Below, one piece after another: positions 12,800 through 24,039 of a stretch of DNA of 64,000 nt. The position numbers and the translations under genes were made by a program. The stretch spans positions 1,146,501 to 1,210,500 of the forward strand of contig PUFA01000203.1 in the NCBI GenBank assembly GCA_003508835.1, written 5' to 3'. Position 1 is the first letter of the stretch. The number at the start of each line of letters is the position of its first letter. Source of the DNA: Eonycteris spelaea (taxonomy: Eukaryota; Chordata; Mammalia; Chiroptera; Pteropodidae). The notes below the pieces were generated by a model, which was given only the letters and a program-made list of their open reading frames with translations, was not told where the DNA came from and made no database searches.

Positions 12800-14834
12800 C
12801 AACCTTAGTGGTATCTCTGCCTCCTGGCCCACAGGAGGCAGAGCACCTTCCTGGGGAGGGCGGAGATGGGAATGAGGTCACTGAGTGTCTGTCTTTGTCT
12901 TCTCGAAGGGTGTTCTTCAGACTTCTCGAGAGACGCTGGCCCTGCCAGGCTTAGCAGTGCTGCTTTGCATGCACCACACACAGCAGGAGAACCTGTCCAA
13001 GCCAGGTGTCCCCACCTGTGGCTGTATGCAGAGCACCACCCAGTGTGAGCTGGGGCCCGGGCGTTTGTCCTAAAGCACGCAGGACGGGTTTTTCACCCTG
13101 TTCCCCGTAGCTTACATCCTTCCTAGAGTAGCCCTCCCTGTGGGCGTCTCCGAGTCTCAGCCTGTGACAGTCCCTCGGGGGCGTGAGGTCAGTGTGCGCT
13201 CCATAGTCTAGCTTCCAGAGCCTGAATTTGACATAGCAAGTAAAAGCCACCCAGACCCCTTCCTGCCCGGCATGAGCCCCGGTCACTAATCAGATTCCAC
13301 GAACAGTTTTGCCACTTCCTCGGCTTTGCTCACAGCCCTTCCTGCCATTAAACTAGATTTCAGCCAAATTCTGTTCCCCCCCCCGTAAAGCAGTATCTTT
13401 TGGGTGGTGGGAGGCCTGACTTGATGACTACTCAAACCTGTGTACCCAGCCAAGACTTGTTTTTATTCCCACTCATCGGGTCCGAAGAGGATGCAAGCAC
13501 TACTTTTTTTCTCCAGAAAAATGAAAGTTTTTGATGAAACATGAGTTCATCCTTAGAGTAGCCACTTGGGGGAAAAAATGAAATTGGATGTTTGCTTCAT
13601 TCATTACATCAAAATTCATTCTGGGAAGCAGAAAGGCTTAAGTAGAGAGTGAAACCTTAAGAGTAGTAGAAGAAAACATTTTTAAAAATATATCGGGGAA
13701 GATAAGTCCAATTACATTAAATTTGCATGACAAAAGACGGGAGAAAGAATGTCGCAACAATAATTTCTCAAAAGAACATTTAGAACTTGGCAGTCAAGAA
13801 GACGGGGCCTATCGAAAAATGGGCGAAGTGTATAAATAGCTCCAGAGAAGCAAAAACAAATGACTGCAAAACATGGAGATACTTAACGCTCACTCACAGG
13901 GAGATGTAAACCACGTTTGGCAAACGCTTGCAAAGGCGTGGGGGAATAGGCCTTCAAACCCGAAGTCTGAGTGACAACCGACCTCAGAGGGCCGCTTGGC
14001 CTGGCAGCTCCACTGCCCGAGAGCGTCTGTCCTTTGGGTTTGACAGGCGTGAAGTGCTGCAGGGCCCGGGGTGCTCCTTCCAGCATGGTTTGCCGTGGTC
14101 ACGTGTCGAGGCTCCCGAGGTTCAGGCTGCGGACGCCCCCGGGGTCACCCCTGCAGCAAAGGACTTCATGGCGAGAGCCTCGTGCGCAACGCGGTGCCTG
14201 GGTGGAGTCGGGCAGGTGCGGTGCCGGTGTTGCCCAGCGGGCCTGCAGCACCCGGATGGAACCAGGTTGCGCGGAGTAGGGCGAGACCTGTGGCGTCTTG
14301 GGAGTTTCGTGCCGTGTGCGTTTGTCCCGTGAAGATAACGGTAGGAGGAAGTGAAAAGCCCGAGAACACACTGTTCCTTCAGCGGGACCTGAGCTCGATG
14401 AAAAGCGTGCTGTGCTCTCATGTCCTGTCTTCTGAGGTATCTTTTCATCTCTACCTGGGGACTCAATAACAGATAAAAAGAACCTTCTAGAGTGTGTTAT
14501 TCGCCCCCTGCCCCTGGATTCCTTCCTGCTGTCATTTCACTGGGGTGCCATTTAGATCCAGAATCGTGCCCACTGACAGGTGCCAGCTGTTCAGCGTGGC
14601 CGCTGGGGCCGGGGTGGCAGGGCGCCTGCGTATCTGCCTGGTCTGGGCTGTCTCCTCACCAGCCCAGTGGGCCGAGGACTTCTCACCTTTCCCATTTGGG
14701 CGTCACCAGAGCCTGAATCTAGGTTAAGGGAGGCGGCCTCTTTAAGGACGGCGATGGCCCCGCCCTTTTAAAGATCAGCTGAGCCTGTAGGTCATGTGAC
14801 TCCCCTTTCTCTTCCCCTCTCCGTCCTGGGCTGC
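12800..14834. other. CCT3-GLMP intergenic region
   Basis: About 2 kb between the CCT3 3' end and the GLMP start codon. The middle is a decayed L1 fragment (about 13,480-13,990). The last 300 bases are GC-rich and should hold the GLMP promoter, but no TATA box is seen. No open frame here resembles a known protein, and I see no counterpart of the primate VHLL retrogene. Confidence 0.6.
13480..13990 (+). repeat. Degenerate L1 (LINE-1) ORF2-derived fragment
   Basis: A-rich sense-strand text typical of the 3' part of L1 ORF2: GAAGAAAACATTTTTAAAAA, then AAAAATGGGCGAAGTG and CAAAACATGGAGATACTTAA. Ancient, with many stops and indels. Confidence 0.55.
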
Positions 14835-17285
14835 ATGGGCAGCTGGGAGGGGCCCTGCTGGGGCTGGGGGCGCTGCGCCCCCGGCCCCATGCTGCTCCTG
14901 AGTCTCCTGTGGGCAGCCCCGTCCGCCTTGCTGGGGGAGGAGACCCGCCAGGTGAGCGGCCTGATTGGCAGCGGTCTCAGGAAACGCCGCCCTGAGGGGT
15001 GGCTGGAATTGGGCCACCGAGAGCAGGGGAAAGGGGCCTGCACAGGGAAGACCTTCCCCCCCCCCCCCCCGGGCTGGGGACAGCTATGGATCCCGGGATG
15101 GGGTTGTGCGTGCTGTCGGCGGTGCGGGTGCGGGGTCCCCTGCCGAGGTGCGGCCCCGGTCTCTGCCCAGGCCCGGGCCGTGTCGGCTCTCCCTGTCCAC
15201 TCTGTGGCCTAGTCTCTTCCCCTCTCCACCGCACCCCGCCCTACACCAGGCTCCCTTAGCGCCCACACGAGTGTATCTTGTCTAGACCCCTGAGGTCCCA
15301 CCCCATCCCAGCACCCCCCAAGTCCCTCGTCCCTCCCCTGAACTTCCCCCTTGCCCTGTGTCTCCCCCCCATCCGTTCCAGGTGTCTCTGGAGGTCGTCT
15401 CCGACTGGGGGGGCCCCCCCGAGAACCTGCTGCACATCCGGGCGGTGGGCACCAACTCCACGCTGCACTATGTGTGGAGCACCCTAGGGCCTCCGGCAGT
15501 GCTGCTCGTGGCCACCAACACTCCCCACAGCACCCTGAGTGTCAACTGGAGCCTACTACTCTCCTCGGAGCCGGACGGGGCCTGATGGTGCTCCCCAAGG
15601 ACAGCGTCCAGTTTTCTTCTGCCCTCGTCTTTACCAGGGTGAGGAGGCTGCAGGGGAGCCAAGGGGCAGAGGAGGAGTCATCGGATTAGAGGGAGCAGCT
15701 GCAGGCTGGGGGGTGAGGTAGAGTCAAGTGTGAGAACCTGGGGCTGGGGGCCGCTGGACCCTGCAAGCCCAGGCCCACCGCCCCCGCCCCGCCCCGCAGC
15801 TGTTCGAGTTTGACGGCACCAACGCGTCGGACACAGCCGCCCAGCCGCCAGGAAAGCCGTACCCGCCGTACTCGCTGGCCAAGTTCTCCTGGAACAACGT
15901 CAGCGACTCGGTGGACCCCGCCACCCTGAGTGCCACGTTTCAAGGCCACCCCTCTGGTGACCCCACCGGGGCTTTTGCCAATGGCAGCCTGGCCTTCAGG
16001 GTAAGGGTGCGGGGAGTCGGAACTGCAGAGGCTGGTGTGTGAGGGTGGGAGGCGGCGGCGGGGAGGCCTCCAGGAGCAGGTGTCCATCGGCCTCCACGCC
16101 CACCACGCCTCTTCCGTCCTAGGTGCAGGCCTTCCCCAGATCCGGCCGGCCGCCCAGCCCCCTCGCCTCCTGCACACGGCGGACACCTGCCAGCTGGAGG
16201 TGGCCCTGGTCGGGGCCTCTCCCCGGGGAAACCGCTCCCTGTTTGGGCTGGAGGTGGCCACGCTGGGCCCGGGCCCGGCTGCCCCTCAGTGCAGGGGCAG
16301 CACTCCATCGATGATGAGTACGCACCCGCCGTCTTCCAGGTCAGACTTCCGGCGGCCAGGCAGAGGGGCGGGGGTCGACGGGACCCTATCAGCCACACAC
16401 GGTCAGTCGTTGGCCGCTTAGCCACACTTCATTCCGCGCCCTCAAGTGCTGGGCACCGTGCTGATGACTTAGGCCCGGGCTCTGCCCGCTCAGTGGAGAA
16501 GACAGGAAGGCAGAGGCCACGTGCCACAAGCCCACAGGTGGGGTGTGCAAGGGCCGAGGGGCCCAGAGAGCGTGGCCTCGCAGTGTCAGAGCCCATGCAG
16601 TCCAACTCCCCTCTCTACCAAGGAAAGACTGAGGTCCCGGAGCGAACGGGGAGCAGGCCTGGGACTCAGGACAACCGGAGGCAGATGGAGCCTGGGAAGG
16701 GCGGGGCTCCATGGGGGCGGGCCCTCCTCACCTTGCCTCGCCTGCCTGCCTCTCTCGTAGTTGGACCAGCTGCTGTGGGGCTCCCTCCCATCAGGCTTCG
16801 TGCAGTGGCGACCGGTGGCTTTCTCCCAGAAGCAAGGGGGCCGAGAGTCCGCCCTGCCCTGCCAAGCGTCCCCGCCTTACCCCACCTTGGCGTACCTTCT
16901 CCCCCAGTCGCCCATTGTCCGTGCCTTCTTGGGTACCAGAACAGCTTCTGTGCCTTCAATCTGACATTTGGGACTCCCACAGGCCCTGGCTACTGGGACC
17001 AGCACTACCTCAGCTGGTGAGACGGGGCCTGGGCTGAGGTTCGGGGGGCGGGGCAGGGAGGGCTGGGCCTCGGCCTTGGCTCCCAAGCCCGCTGACCTCT
17101 TTCTCACTCTGCTCGCTCTAGGTCGGCGCTCCTGGGTGTGGGGGCGCCTCCAGTGGATACCTTGTCCCCACTGGTCCTAGGCATCATGGCGGTGGCCCTG
17201 GGTGCTCCAGCCCTCCTGCTGCTGGGGGTGCCTGTTTCTGCTGCTGGGCCCCAAGGGGTACTCAGAATATCAGCGCATCAACTGA
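14835..17285 (+). CDS. GLMP: Glycosylated lysosomal membrane protein
   Basis: Type I lysosomal membrane protein that accompanies and protects the transporter MFSD1. Six exons: 14835-14951, 15382-15638, 15800-16000, 16123-16339, 16761-17016, 17122-17285. The start was chosen at [17 protein letters not shown], which aligns with the human N-terminus and precedes a hydrophobic signal peptide. Seven N-glycosylation sequons are visible (NST, NWS, NAS, NVS, NGS, NRS, NLT). One membrane helix and a short tail ending SEYQRIN follow; YQRI fits the YxxPhi lysosomal sorting signal. The frame breaks five times: 15577-15580 (G4), about 16145-16155, 16282-16285 (C4), 16931-16933 (G3) and 17224-17228 (G5). 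Each is repaired by adding one base, or two in the last case. The restored length is 405 residues against 406 in human. The identity is certain; intactness is not. Confidence 0.93.
15055..15070 (+). repeat. Poly(C) tract in GLMP intron 1
   Basis: A run of about 16 C residues. Shown because such runs are where consensus length is least reliable in this window. Confidence 0.85.
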
Positions 17286-17595
17286 GGCCTGCTCCTGAGA
17301 GGGAAGGACGTCACTACACCTGCCTTGCTGGGCCTCGGGCCTCTGCGAGTCTGCGGGTCAGTGTTCCCGGACAGCTACTGCCCTCCTCGCTTTTTTGCAG
17401 AGCCTCGGGGAGCAGCCTCAAGTCCTGGGGGCCACCGGGTGGAGCTTCCTTCATACTCCGGAGAAGGACGGGGGACAGGGCTGTTGCTAGTGGGAGGGCG
17501 CGTGGACTTGCCTCCATGTTCCTTCAGCCCCTGCGTCCACCACTCGTGGGCCGGAACGAAGGGCCCTCTGACAGGCCGGCTGCCTCGGGTCATGA

Positions 17596-17601
17596 AATAG
17601 A
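17596..17601 (+). terminator. GLMP: Possible GLMP poly(A) signal (AATAGA)
   Basis: A rare-variant hexamer AATAGA about 310 bases after the GLMP stop, followed by a T-rich stretch. No AATAAA is seen nearby on this strand. Tentative. Confidence 0.35.
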
Positions 17602-17619
17602 CTTATTTTTCCACAGCGC

Positions 17620-18423
17620 TCGTGTCTGTGTGTGTGTGCTGTTGGGCTGGGTGCGGGGGTGGGAAGGCTAAGAGGTGGGGGTGGAAGGCGGTCTCTGGGT
17701 CACCCCGTTTCCTCACCAGCACCCAGGCTCCCACCGGCCGCTACATCACCGGGAGCAGGGAGGGTTCTAGTGCGGTGTGAACAAGGAAGGGACACTCAAG
17801 ATGGGGGTGCAAACACGAAGGAAAAGCCAAGTGAGACAGTGGGAGTCATTTATCGTCACACCCACATTCACATGGGGTCAACACCAGCCACTGTGCCACC
17901 ACACGCGTGGACACACGCCCCCTCCCTTCCCCTCCGCTCCCCTCGCAGGCTGGAGGTTTGGGGGCGGCCGTGGCTGCGATTGTCTTGTCTGAGGCCAAAG
18001 GGCCTGTGAGGGCCAAAGGTGCCGGCTGGAACCAGCCAGGAAGGTTCCACCAGGCGTGGGCGTCCTATGGGATCTGCTGCCCGGATCATCTTCAGGCACG
18101 AGCAGTGAGCGGCCCCTGCCCGGACAACCGGCACAGAAAGGGTCAGTTTGGGCTGCGGCTCTGCCCACCGCCTCGCAGGAGGCTGGAGAGTGGGGCCCAG
18201 CTCAGCAGTGCACCGGCCGGTGGCCGGTGGCCGCGCTGGGAGGCTCCTCCTCCTGGTCCCGAGCCCCACCCCCAGCATTCTTAAAGGACATGGCTGTCCA
18301 CCTCTCTCCTGCGAGAAAACGGCCCGCGTCCAAGGCGTCCAAGGCGAGGGCAGCTCCGACGCGGGGCGGGGAGAGCCGGCAGGTCCAAGCCGATCGGGTG
18401 GGGACCCTCAGGTGGCTGAGCGC
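17620..18423. other. GLMP-TMEM79 convergent 3' region
   Basis: GC-rich DNA between the two convergent genes. It should hold the TMEM79 3' UTR on the minus strand. I found no minus-strand AATAAA here; a GATAAA variant lies near 17,850. No further gene is seen. Confidence 0.5.
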
Positions 18424-21400
18424 TCAGCCCCAGGGGCGGGGCCTGTGCTCGGGGGGCGTGGTCGGGGTAGTCGAGGCGGCTCTCCGCGGTGAGCATGCGC
18501 TCGGGCTCCACCACGAACATGTAGTAGAGATTCCACACCAGCATGCACAGCAGCGGCAGGAACGTCAGGCCGTAGCCGAAGCCCCGGAACGAGCGGCCCA
18601 CGGCGAAGGTCAGCCAGTAGATCAGCCTGCGGGGCGAGGCAAGGTCAGCTCGCTGGCCGGCGGCCGAGGCGGGGACCGGACGGCCAGGGAGGCAGGCACG
18701 GCTGGTGCTTCGCCCGCATCGCCGCCAGCGCCGTGTGCCTGCCCGCTGCGGCTGGTCACGCCGCTGCTCGCGCCACGGACGCTGTAGGGCTGCGAGGTGG
18801 CTTTACCGCTCCCCTCCCTCCTGTTCAATTTTTAGTTTAAAAATTTGGAGTAGACAATCCAGTCACATAGCTCAAAAGTCAAAGGTACCGACGCCTATAG
18901 TGAAAGGTCTATAGTAAAAGGTCTCCCTCCCTCCCTCCGCCAGTCCCCAGCCACCCTGTTCCTTCCCCCGCCTCCCCCTCTACTCCACACCCACCCCAGG
19001 CACCCAGTGTTAGGCTTTCTTGTGCAGCGGGTGAGTTTTTACGTATGTCTAAGCGAAAAGATGTATGTTTCCCTTTGTTTGAAGCTCGGTGGCATGCTAT
19101 TAAGACTGTTCAGCACCTGGATTTTTTTTTCCCATTTACTATGTCTTGGAGATTATTTTTATCAACATATAAACAGCTTCCTCGCTCTTTTTCAGCTGCA
19201 TCTTTTCCCCCTTTTGCAGATGAAAATACTAAGATTCCAAAGGGATAAGACAGTCCAAGATCGCACGTCCGGGAAACAGGAAAACCGTGATTTGAACCCA
19301 AGCCTATTCATCACGCCACTTATTACAAAATTGACGTATCCGTTTTTACTTGTTACACAGGTAACTGCTGCTTCTCTGCTGCACCAGGGAGCAGCGTGTA
19401 ATAATAAACGTTCACAGTTAGCACACCCTCACCGAGTGCCGGGCTGGTGCGCACGCTACAAGGCTTCACTCACTTTGATCCTCACAACGCCATTTAATAC
19501 CTGATGCAACAGAGCCCCAAAGTGCTAAGCTGCCCGTGGCAGAGAAGAGGGTGGGAAGCGACCCGGAGTCCAGCCCTGACAGTGCTTGGCTGAGCTGAGC
19601 GACTCCACCCTGCCCCCCACGTCTCTTGTGGTTCCCTCTCTCCAAAATGGGTCAGACGGACCAGACAGTTGCTGAGGCTTCTTTAGCTCCTGCATGGTTC
19701 TCACTGCCTAAGCCAACTTCTACCTGAGACCAGCATTCCCCAAGAGGGAGGTGGGAGGTGCAGTTACCTGAGCAGGAACATGTATCACCGGAAACACCTA
19801 CCGGGAGAAAATGCAGGGCTGCGTGATGGTCAGGGGGCTGGTGGGACAGGGGAGCATTAGGCTACAGTCAGTAACAGGACAGACTTCACAGCTCAACGGG
19901 AAGAAGAATGCTTTAGCCATTGAAGCTGCCTGGAATTGTATATCAAAAGCGATAGAAAGAAATGTGTTAGGGAAAAAGTGGAAAGACCTGCCTTTATTTG
20001 GCTTCAGAAAGTCAAAGGTGCCTTCTAGCTTGTTAGCAGTTCCTGTGAGGACACCCCTGTGGATTTCAGCTGACCAGATTCTCAGTGAGAGTAACGAGCT
20101 GCCACGAGAGCTAACGTGACCTTGGTCTGTATGAGCAGAAGGATGATCAATACCCTTGACCAGGCCCCTTCCCCTGTTTGACCAGCAGGAGAATTTCCTG
20201 CCCGGAGGGACGGACAATGAAGGGATCGGGGCCACTTAGTAAAGGAAACCCGGGCAATTTCAAAGATTAGGGTCAGGGCAGCAGTTTTGAGCACAAGAAA
20301 GAGGACTTTCCAATAATCGGACCTTTGAAAACAAAAGACGCTTTCTGATGGAGAACTGAGCAGTTGGTCACGGGCTGTTCAACGAGGGGCCAGTGGCCCC
20401 CTGACCAGAGTGTCACAGAGGAACAGCGGCAGGGGGCGGGAGGCTGGTCTATGCCACACCCGGAAGCCCTTCCAGTTCTACATGGTACATGTGTCTCCGA
20501 AACCAACTTCCTGTGGGAAGACCTGAGCTGCCCTGCTGCTACCAGGGGAGGTAAGGAGAGAGGAAGAAAGTGGGCTCGCCTTTCCATGGTGCCTGTGTGG
20601 GCCGATGCAGGGTGCAGAAAGCTCCCTGGCCCCGGCCGTCCACACGCTCAGGCACCTGTGGCCCGTGGCCGTGCGACCTCCCCTGTGCCCTGCCCCCGCC
20701 CCGACTTACCGGGAGACCGCGAAGAGGCCGGTGAGCAGCGGGAGCAGCTTGAGGGTGTCTTGGGGCAGGTAGGTGGACAGCACAGCCAGGTTGAAGAAGT
20801 AGAGGATGAAGAGCTGGACCGACTGGGCCACGTACTGCCGGTGGATCTCCACCTCCCGCCGTGGCTCGGCAAAGGGCCGCAGGGCAGAGAAGCACAGCAG
20901 GCTCAGCCCGTGCACCAGGAGGCCTGGGGGGCAGGGAGGGGCACGGGTCAGCGGGCTGGGGGCCCGAGAGTGGACAGGCAGGCCGGGGGGTGGGAGTGCG
21001 AAGCCCTGGAGGGCCTGGCCAAGTGAAGGAAACCATCCTGTTACCCAGCCAGGCTGGTCCTGCCCTCAGTCCAGTCCCCAGGGGCCCGCCCCCGCCCCTG
21101 TCACAGGGCCCGGGCTCACCCAGCACGATGGGGAAGGTGGCGAAGACCCCGCAGCGCAGTGTGTAGATGAGGCGGGAGGTCATGGTGGGCAGGCGGGGGC
21201 GTCGAAGGGCAGGAAGGTGTAGGCCCCGTACAGCAGGCAGGGGAAGAGGACGAAGGCGGCCGCCACTGAGGCCACGGCCTTCAGCCCCTCCTGGCCTCCG
21301 CAGCCCCTGCAGCCCCTGCAGCCCCTGCAGGGGCGGCGGGCCGGCCTCGCGGCAGCCTCTGCCCACTTGCACTCCGGGGCTCAGGGGGCCCGGCGCGGGG

Positions 21401-21885
21401 GTGCAGGAGGGCCCGGCGGCGCGCAGCCTCGCCCGCCTCACAGCACAGGGCGACGGCCTCCTGGGGCCGCCGCTCGACGCACTGCAGGTCGATGGGCACG
21501 CAAGCCCGGGCCGGCTTCTCAGGCAGCGGGTCAGTGTCGTCCTCCGGCAGGCCCTCCGGCTTGCTGGGCAGCTCCGCCTCCAGGAGCTCAGGCTCCAGGT
21601 TCCGCCAGCCGGGCGGGTCTGGAAACGGAGCACTGGGCTGGGGGCCGGTTCCCCAAGGCAGGGTGGCAGCCTCGCTCACGGTGCTGTCTAGGCCATCCTC
21701 AGGCCCCTCTCCAGCTGCGGGAGACCCAGCTGATGACTCCACTCTGGGGGACTCAGCGCCAGGGGACTCAGCCCCGCTTTCCCCCTCCGGCTGCCCGCCA
21801 TTGGGACCAAGGCCTGGGGTGCGCTCTTCTCTGGGGCCTCAGGCCCCTTCACCTCCAGCAGAGCCAGGGTCTCGGGTTCCGTCAT
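18424..21885 (-). CDS. TMEM79: Transmembrane protein 79 (mattrin)
   Basis: Multipass membrane protein with a MAPEG-like C-terminal region. It acts in keratinocyte lamellar-granule secretion and in lowering Frizzled levels in Wnt signalling. Coding exons in reading order: 21885-21120, 20923-20710, 18626-18424. The product starts [20 protein letters not shown], followed by an acidic soluble part with [15 protein letters not shown] Cys-rich stretch and about five membrane helices follow, including [33 protein letters not shown] and [18 protein letters not shown]. Frame breaks: 21803-21805 (one base short), near 21376-21379 (one short), 21195-21199 (one short), and 18451-18456 (two missing or one extra). 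The stop at 18424-18426 assumes the ancestral ending RPRPWG. Without repair at 18451-18456 the last exon reads on past it. Restored length is about 395 residues (human 394). Non-coding 5' exon(s) must lie upstream, probably near 24 kb. Confidence 0.92.
18830..19190 (+). repeat. Decayed LINE 3'-end-like fragment in TMEM79 intron
   Basis: Resembles the 3' end of an old LINE, probably L1: TTAGTTTAAAAATTTGGAGT, AGTGAAAGGTCT, CTCCCTCCCTCC with CCAGCCACCCTGTTCC, then GGAGATTATTTTTATCAACA. Strongly diverged; the family call is tentative. Confidence 0.45.
19195..19560 (+). repeat. Two adjacent MIR-like fragments
   Basis: The first (about 19,195-19,325) shows TTTTGCAGATGAAAATACTA and GATTTGAACCCAAGCC, the tail half of MIR. 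The second (about 19,400-19,560) shows ACCGAGTGCCGGGC, ACTTTGATCCTCACAAC, then AACAGAGCCCCAAAGTG. Both are in the TMEM79 intron between coding exons 2 and 3. Confidence 0.6.
21301..21330 (-). repeat. TMEM79: Triplet 9-bp repeat coding Cys-Arg-Gly in TMEM79
   Basis: CAGCCCCTG appears more than three times in tandem on the plus strand. In the restored TMEM79 frame on the minus strand it codes Cys-Arg-Gly repeats. The human protein has a Cys/Gly-rich stretch (GCSCGGCGSCG) at the same place, just before the first membrane helix. Confidence 0.7.
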
Positions 21886-24039
21886 CCTGGGGCCTCAGTT
21901 CTGGGGTCTACCGTGAGGTCATGTCACCCTGGAGGTTAGCAGAGGTAAGTTTCGTCAGAGGGCCCTGTCCTCTGGCCCTTAGGATGGGTGGACGGAACTG
22001 GAACTCAGCAAGGTAGCCAGTTTCATAGGCTTTAGTCCCCTTGGGAACCTTTGGGAGGACAGGGTATGGAGGAAGGTGTTGGAACAGGGAGGTGGGAGAG
22101 TGGTGAGCAGCTGACATGGAGGCACCCTGATGACATCGAAGGCCATCCAGCAGGAGAGGGTGAGTCAGGGGGCACAGGCCTTCAGCTGGGCCAGCCCCCG
22201 CCCACGCCTTCTACCCCTCCGCCAAAACCCCCAGGGTCATGGCCACCCCAATGCAGGACCAGGAGGAAGGTAAGGTGCCTAGAGCTTTGCCCAGAGCTGC
22301 CTCCCACTGAGGACCTCCTCGGGGACAGAGAAGCTGCCCCCTTTACCTTCAAACCTCCCCTTCTCCCCGCAGACCCCGCTCGGACTTTTCCTGGCAACTG
22401 ATACCAGTGATTTGCCAACAGATCTGTCGTCAGGAACTGGCGGTGTGAGTACACCCTGTTTTTTCGTTCGAGCCTGGGTACCTGGGCAGCTTCCAAACTC
22501 CTCACTAGCTCATCCTGGCCAGCTGCGGAGGGCCTGGGTCGGTTCACTCTGCCCTCGAGGTCCCATGGCGGCTGCTCCCCTGCCTCCTCTCCGGTCTCTC
22601 CTCCCCCTGCTGTCTGTCTGTTCTCTGTCCCACTGCTTCTTGATGGGGCTGACCCCTGCCTCCACCTCCTCAAGGGCCCCCCACTCCTTAACATTGAGAT
22701 CCTTGATACCCTCTTACTTTCCATCTGGAGAGGCAGAGGGTCCCCACAGCGTCTGGGAAGGAGCTGCCCAGCTCCCTGCTGGCTGTGCAAGTATTCCTCA
22801 AGTCTCCCTCAAAGGGAGACCTGTATCTCCAAACCAGTCTGACCAGAGCAGGTGGAGCCCAGATTAAAGGGGCAGGTCCCGCCCTGCTGAATCTGCCGAC
22901 AGAAAAGCATGGGAGGAGGATGTCATCCCTCTGAAAGTGGGGGTACAGCTGGGCATAGAAATAAGCCTGTGTTCTAGCGAATGGGAAGTGTGGAAGCTCC
23001 CAGCTCAGGAAGGCAGAGGGGGACCATGGCGTTTGTGCATCAGAGAGTGCTTGGAGTAGGTTGGACTACCCAGAAAAGAGTGGAATTTCTACACTTACTC
23101 ATTTGGTATTTATTGAGCACCTATTGTTAGCTAAGGCACTATTCTAAGCACAGATCATCCAGGAGACAAGATAACAGGCAAGGTCTTTGCCCTTGAAGGG
23201 GACAGATCATAAAGAAGCCTAGCAACTAAATCGATAAAACAATTTCAGTAGGGCAAACCTCTTGCCAAGGTGCCATTTGAGCTGAGATGTGAAGGGAAAT
23301 GAGGAGAGTGAGTGTTTCAGGCAAGGGGACCGTAAGCCAAAGGCCAAGGAGCAGGAAAGACGTGGGCTGTTTAAAAAACAGAATGAAGGTCAGCTGGGCC
23401 CAGAACCCTAGTGGTGTAAGGGAATCTAGTTCCCATTACAAGGAATACACAGCCTCTGCCCCTCAATACTTTGCTTTTTAGATTTAAGGTCAAGGAATCC
23501 AAAGCGTTCTTTCCAAAGGGAGGACAGGAGGCTGAAACGCGAGGGAGTGGCTTCTTGTTCCTATGGTACCTTATACTAAGGTCGTTTGGGCTTTGTGAGG
23601 ACGGGTCAGTGTCTGGATTGCTCATCTCCGTGTGTCTAGAACCCGGCATAGTGGCTGGAGGACAGCAAGTATCCAGTATACGTTGTCGCGACCGGAAATC
23701 TTTAGGGGGGGGGGCAGCAGAAGGGCCCCAGTCACGAACTGGATGGAAGGCCTTACTCGTGTTTGGCCCTTTACAAGGAAACTTTCACAGGCATTTTTGT
23801 TTGTTTGTTGTTTGTTTAAATGAGGGGGAAAGGGAGAAATGCAATCACTCTCTAACCAGTAATTTGAAAGACTCGTTCAAACGGGAGGGGGTGAAGGGCA
23901 GAAGGGTGGACTAATGACCACTGCAGGACAAAGCAAAGTCACGCTCCTAGCTCTAGCATGAGCCCTCTGCCCATCCACCTTAGCTTCAACCCACTGTCAG
24001 TTCTCTGGCAGCTGTATCAATAAAGTTTTTCGCAAGGGC
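21886..24039. other. TMEM79 5' intron, no gene seen
   Basis: Lies between the first TMEM79 coding exon and the CpG island. It contains an L2-like fragment near 23,085-23,220. A second L2-like stretch lies near 23,580-23,700. A non-coding TMEM79 exon may be here but cannot be placed from sequence alone. Confidence 0.5.
23085..23220 (+). repeat. L2-like LINE fragment
   Basis: Text TATTTATTGAGCACCTATTG, then GGCACTATTCTAAGCAC, GGTCTTTGCCCTTGAAGG. This matches the well-known 3' end pattern of L2. Confidence 0.6.

Noticed and set aside
12568..14834. Search for a VHLL-like retrogene between CCT3 and GLMP
   Set aside because: Nothing resembling a VHL-type frame is present; only L1 remnants and GC-rich DNA.
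14835..17285. GLMP as a pseudogene
   Set aside because: It has introns, correct splice sites, conserved sequons and C-terminal signal, and lies at the ancestral position. The breaks resemble those in all neighbours.
20539..21633. 364-codon minus-strand open frame
   Set aside because: It is TMEM79 exon 2, partly out of frame, reading through the next intron and on past exon 3 in the wrong frame. Not a separate gene.
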